DNA of 22,486 nucleotides. It comes from Tubiluchus corallicola (Eukaryota; Priapulida; Priapulimorpha; Priapulimorphida; Tubiluchidae). The stretch lies in assembly GCA_030141605.1 (NCBI GenBank), contig JAQGDQ010001881.1, positions 1 through 22,486 of the forward strand, in the 5' to 3' direction. The notes under the pieces were generated by a model. It did not search any database. It worked only from the letters and a program-made list of their open reading frames with translations, and was not told the origin of the DNA. Below are positions 19,168 through 22,486 of the stretch, one piece after another. How positions within the stretch are numbered: the first letter of the stretch is position 1; the number at the start of each line of letters is the position of its first letter. The position numbers and the translations under genes were made by a program.

Positions 19168-19659
19168 GTAACGTGGTTTCTTTGTCAATGAAAATGACGG
19201 AATAGATTGTGAAATTATGAAAGAATGCCAAAATAAATAAATTGATATGACACTATGTGATCCAGTAGCTTGTTTGTGTGGCATTTCGGAATACTCCTCT
19301 GTTGTAACTCTATAAAACTGTCTATTTCATCATGACTTTGTTCTTGTTAATCATGTAATAGGGTTTTAGTCAGTTTTTCTATTGTGACGTCACAATAGAA
19401 TTATTCCATATTTTAAATTTTCATCACAAAACGGATTCCATAGCAACAACGATTGGTGTTCTAAAGCACAAATCCACAGATAACGTGAAAAGAAAGTTTG
19501 GCAGAAAAAAATTAACAAGTGGAGTACCTAAAATTGTTACTTGCCTAGAATTTTCAAACAATATTTCATCATTTTCCTACGATTTTTATCAGTTATTTAC
19601 AGTTTCGTAGAATGTTCTTTCACACAGCGAATAGTTTTTTATTTCAACTTCACTGCTAG
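19168..19659 (+). other. 492-bp phase-1 intron with a perfect 24-bp CRE-type palindrome
   Basis: It runs from donor GTAACG to acceptor TTCACTGCTAG. The half-site TTCTATTGTGAC at 19377-19388 and its exact complement at 19389-19400 form a 24-bp palindrome centred on TGACGTCA, the consensus site bound by CREB/ATF bZIP factors. The rest of the intron is AT-rich and unremarkable. Confidence 0.75.
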
Positions 19660-19832
19660 GTGCTACAAATACGTGGCCAAAACGGAGAAGCGCTAAACTT
19701 GGGGGCATCTTTGATGCACTTCGACGGTCCAGCCGAGACGAGGGCATTTCGTCCGGAAGCAAGACACCTGACCTGCAGCGGGAGGAACAGGACAAGGCTC
19801 TAGGATCGAGTTCAGAGAACGCCGAAAGATAA
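19660..19832 (+). CDS. Ankyrin-repeat protein (ANKRD27/VARP-like), terminal coding exon D
   Basis: This exon starts after acceptor CACTGCTAG and enters in phase 1, which completes the split Gly codon (G then GT) left by exon C. It reads GATNTWPKRRSAKLGGIFDA, then LRRSSRDEGISSGSKTPDLQ, then REEQDKALGSSSENAER and TAA at 19830-19832. The basic KRR and LRR patches and the Ser/Glu-rich end suggest a disordered regulatory C-terminus. No domain is recognised. With exons A-C it gives 663 coding bases, exactly 221 codons including stop, with no internal stop. Confidence 0.7.
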
Positions 19833-20286
19833 TTATAGTGAAATCGTCGACTGTTTCGTCTGTTCTTAGCAAAATTGAACAAATTACGTTAATGTCGTTG
19901 GAATATACGTGCTGTTGAATTATATTGTGCTGTGATATATTTCATCTGTTCATCTATAGCGGCTAGGATTTAATAACAGAAATGTAGTTGTACATAAAGC
20001 AGCGCTTGTACTAGTCACGAGTCAGTTTAGTAATCTGAGAACTTTTTTCAAAAACATTTAATGGCATCTCCATTTTTTCGAAAAAAAAAATTAGATTTAA
20101 ATTTACAGTGTGCAGTTCTTCGTACTGTCTATTACTTTTCTCTACCTGCTCTTGAATTTTGTGAAGTTTAAAATGATAAATTCTTGGTAACTGATTGTAA
20201 GTCAGACAGGGGTGTTATATTCATTTTTTTAAGTGATTTGAAATTAGAACTCGTGATTTAAGCTGTGTAACGTGTTTGTCTGGTAG

Positions 20287-20382
20287 GCAATTTCACAAGA
20301 CAATTTTTCGTGAAACTCAAGTTCATCAAGGAAGTGGATCAGTTCCCTTTATTGTACTTTGAAAAGTGGCTGGTGCTGATGA
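20287..20382 (+). CDS. Candidate exon beyond the stop codon (unrecognised product)
   Basis: The segment is bounded by acceptor TTGTCTGGTAG and a perfect-consensus donor, GTAAGT (20383). It is 96 nt long and open in phase 1 on both sides. It encodes NFTRQFFVKLKFIKEVDQFP, then LLYFEKWLVLM, which looks like globular protein sequence rather than UTR. If the donor is not used the frame ends SKS with TGA at 20391-20393. Its entry phase fits exon C, so it could replace exon D as an alternative 3' exon, or it could belong to a different gene. I do not recognise it. Confidence 0.33.
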
Positions 20383-20425
20383 GTAAGTCCTGACGTATCT
20401 ATATGAGTTTTATGTGATACCGTAA

Positions 20426-20788
20426 TGGCGCATTCAGACTAGCGAGTTTTTCTCGAGTTCCCTCACTTACGGCAAACTTGCAAGTGTGAACTGCTTTGTG
20501 AGCTACTTATGGTAAAAAATAGAGCTGGTTCACACTGTCTAGTGTGAACGCCTCAGCGAGTTACTCTCGGCACTTCTTGCAGCAGATAGAGAAGTGAGTG
20601 TCAGTCGCTGCAAGTTACTATCTAGTGTGAACACCTTGATGAGTTACTCTCGACACTTCTTGCAGCAAATAGAGAAGTGAGTGTCAGCTCACACTTGGTG
20701 TCGGAGAGTAACTCGTAGCAGGTTTTGCTCTCTAGTCTGAACGCACGAGAGTTACTTGGCATCAAAACTCGCTGGTGTGAATGCGCCA
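20426..20788. mobile_element. PIF/Harbinger-like MITE with 3-bp TAA duplication
   Basis: The ends TGGCGCATTCAGACTAGCGA and, inverted, TGGCGCATTCACACCAGCGA form a roughly 25-bp terminal repeat. They are flanked by TAA on both sides (20423-20425, 20789-20791). A three-base T-A-rich duplication suits PIF/Harbinger. The 363-bp unit has no coding part. Inside is an 83-bp direct duplication (starts at 20538 and 20621), a perfect hairpin GTTCACACT-GTCT-AGTGTGAAC (20528-20549), and many CGAGTTACTCTCG words, so the whole can fold back strongly. Confidence 0.8.
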
Positions 20789-21041
20789 TAAAGTAGCTTT
20801 AATGAGAAGTTGATGTTCTTGAAGCATTACATTGAATGTTAAAATGGTTCTTTTTGAAGTGTTTGCACAATGACACCATGACAGTTGAATTATTATTATT
20901 ATTTTTGCCTTAGTCTGTTGCCTTTGTTGTCTTTGGTGAAATATGTATAGTCAGAAAATTTGATAATATTGTCACCAGTTCAGAAGCGGTACTGCCCTTT
21001 TGTGTGGGACGCCTTTTGTTAATTTTGGTGCTTTTTTTGAA

Positions 21042-21047
21042 AATAAA
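21042..21047 (+). promoter_or_regulatory. Candidate polyadenylation signal AATAAA
   Basis: It is a consensus hexamer about 1.2 kb after the exon D stop codon, in AT-rich sequence. Further hexamers lie at 22016-22021 and 22338-22343. Without transcript data the choice is open. Confidence 0.25.
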
Positions 21048-21221
21048 AATTAATATTGAGAATTTTGCATTAATTTCTCTTGTTGTGCAAAGACATTGGT
21101 GTTTCAGCAGAAAGTTAATCCTACAATTACAATGTATATCATGCACAGTTTTACGTGTGTTGATTTATTACTGACTGTGCCTCGTGTTAGTTGCCTCTTC
21201 AAATAAGAAATCATATTTTCG

Positions 21222-21302
21222 TACTGTGTGTCTGTGTGTCTGTGTGTCTGTATGTCTGTGTGTCTGTGTGTCTGTATGTCTGTGTGTCTGTGTGTCTGTA
21301 TA
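21222..21302. repeat. 8-bp tandem repeat (TGTGTGTC/TGTATGTC)
   Basis: About ten units of an octamer are present, with TGTATGTC replacing TGTGTGTC at regular intervals. This gives a higher-order pattern of one variant per three units. The Cys-Val-Ser frame across it is an artefact of the repeat. Confidence 0.93.
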
Positions 21303-21417
21303 TTGTAACTGTGACTAGAGACGTTTATCCCAGTATTTATGCTGTGAACGTACGGTTTTTGTTATGGCAGGTTTGAGAGCATAAGAAAATTGAACAAACA
21401 ATGAGGGAAATAAAGAG

Positions 21418-21797
<380 letters not shown>

Positions 21798-22486
21798 GTC
21801 GGATTTTAATAATGCACATTGAAAACTATGTCTGCATGAACCATATGATTGAATTAAGCCAGCAGGCCATTGAATGAGGAATATAATATATTTTACTGTG
21901 ATTTATAATGTGAATGTTGAAAATTGATATTATACTTACAAAGCTACATTTAAAAATTATTTAAATTTAACATCTAGTAAACGATAAAGTATTACTTTCT
22001 TATATTACATTCATAAATAAATATTGATTTATTGCCAAATGCCTTGATGATGTAAATTAATTCTCTTATGATGAAATATTGATTGAAGTATTATTCGTCA
22101 CCAGGTATACTAGATGGGTGACCATTGTTGTATTTTGTTAGTATTTTTACAGAGTTTATTTGTGCTTGTGGTTTGTTAGCAAAGCCAATGTATACAAGTA
22201 GCTAACGTGTTCCATAAGTTTTTCAATGTGTCTATAAAATAGTCCTGGATCTTATTTTAAAGTCTTTAAGGACCTGAAAATGTTCTTGTCTAATGACTTG
22301 TTGTTCAGTAGGCTTAACAGCTACATTGACATATCTGAATAAATATGAATTTTGTGTCTGAAACAACCAAATTTGTGAATTTAGATGCTTTCAGTTGTCT
22401 CACAGCTTTATCAAGAAAAAAACTATGCCAGAGTCATACTGAAATAAGATTAGTTGACGATACAAGCAACTACAAGATAAAAGCAG
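21798..22486. other. AT-rich 3' flanking sequence
   Basis: No exon, RNA gene or transposon end is recognised. Two AATAAA hexamers occur (22016, 22338). A short string GATGGGTGACC near 22113 echoes the 5S box C but has no 5S context around it. Confidence 0.4.

Larger units (their letters stand above)
19833..21050 (+). other. Probable 3' UTR / 3' flank of the ankyrin gene
   Basis: The first clear AATAAA after the stop codon on the + strand is at 21042-21047, which would give a 3' UTR of about 1.2 kb containing the MITE at 20426. The extent is inferred. An exon-like segment at 20287-20382 may mean that part of this stretch is intronic in another transcript. Confidence 0.35.

Noticed and set aside
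18760-19284. 174-codon minus-strand ORF
   Set aside because: It lies antisense to exon C, starts and ends outside it, has no recognisable domain, and the plus strand has splice sites and phase continuity. It is a coding shadow.
22105-22125. Second 5S rRNA copy
   Set aside because: Only GATGGGTGACC matches, and the rest of the 5S sequence is absent.

Overview
This window looks like intronic and 3'-terminal sequence of one split animal gene on the + strand. The reasons are an AT-rich base composition, phase-compatible exons with GT-AG borders, introns of up to 9.1 kb, long (CA)n, (CT)n and (GA)n microsatellites, and many decayed eukaryotic transposons. Nothing prokaryotic is visible. The species cannot be read from the sequence. 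The mix of RTE-like and CR1/L2-like LINE remnants, hAT, Harbinger-like and TTAA-bounded elements, and a 5S-rRNA-derived unit suggests an invertebrate metazoan, but this is inference.

The gene has four recognisable coding exons: 5596-5715, 14861-15019, 18957-19167 and 19660-19832. Joined, they give one open frame of 220 codons plus TAA, with every junction in phase. The first two exons form ankyrin repeats with exact 33-residue spacing across a 9.1-kb intron. The third completes the last helix and runs into a Ser-rich tail, and the fourth ends the protein. The repeat pattern and tail resemble the C-terminal part of ANKRD27/VARP (a VPS9-domain Rab21 GEF and VAMP7/Rab32/38 effector on endosomes). 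The N-terminal and VPS9 parts lie upstream of the window, so this name is tentative. A fifth exon-like segment (20287-20382, phase 1 in and out) lies beyond the stop codon and could be an alternative 3' exon or part of another gene.

Layout: 1-238 is a CA microsatellite. 239-5595 is an upstream intron with a tRNA-derived SINE-like unit, a hAT MITE (2000-2457), a LINE 3' fragment (2903-3560, minus), and a foldback (4943-5076). 5716-14860 is the large intron with two LINE fragments, a LINE tail, an inverted pair of TTAA-bounded elements (8463-8909 and 11249-12372), a truncated hAT copy, a possible solo LTR, and a three-unit tandem repeat ending 41 bp before the next exon. 15020-18956 is an intron with a 25-bp minisatellite, two copies of an unnamed dispersed repeat, a (CT)n tract, a third hAT MITE in inverted orientation, and a 5S-rRNA-like unit with a GC-richer body. 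19168-19659 is a short intron holding a 24-bp perfect CRE-type palindrome. 19833-22486 is 3' UTR or flank with a Harbinger-like MITE, a GTGTGTCT-type repeat and a roughly 370-bp GA microsatellite.

I see no complete gene, no promoter of the ankyrin gene and no prokaryotic-type system. The most informative signals are the split ankyrin gene, the transposon copies with readable target-site duplications, and a few unexplained structures listed as findings.
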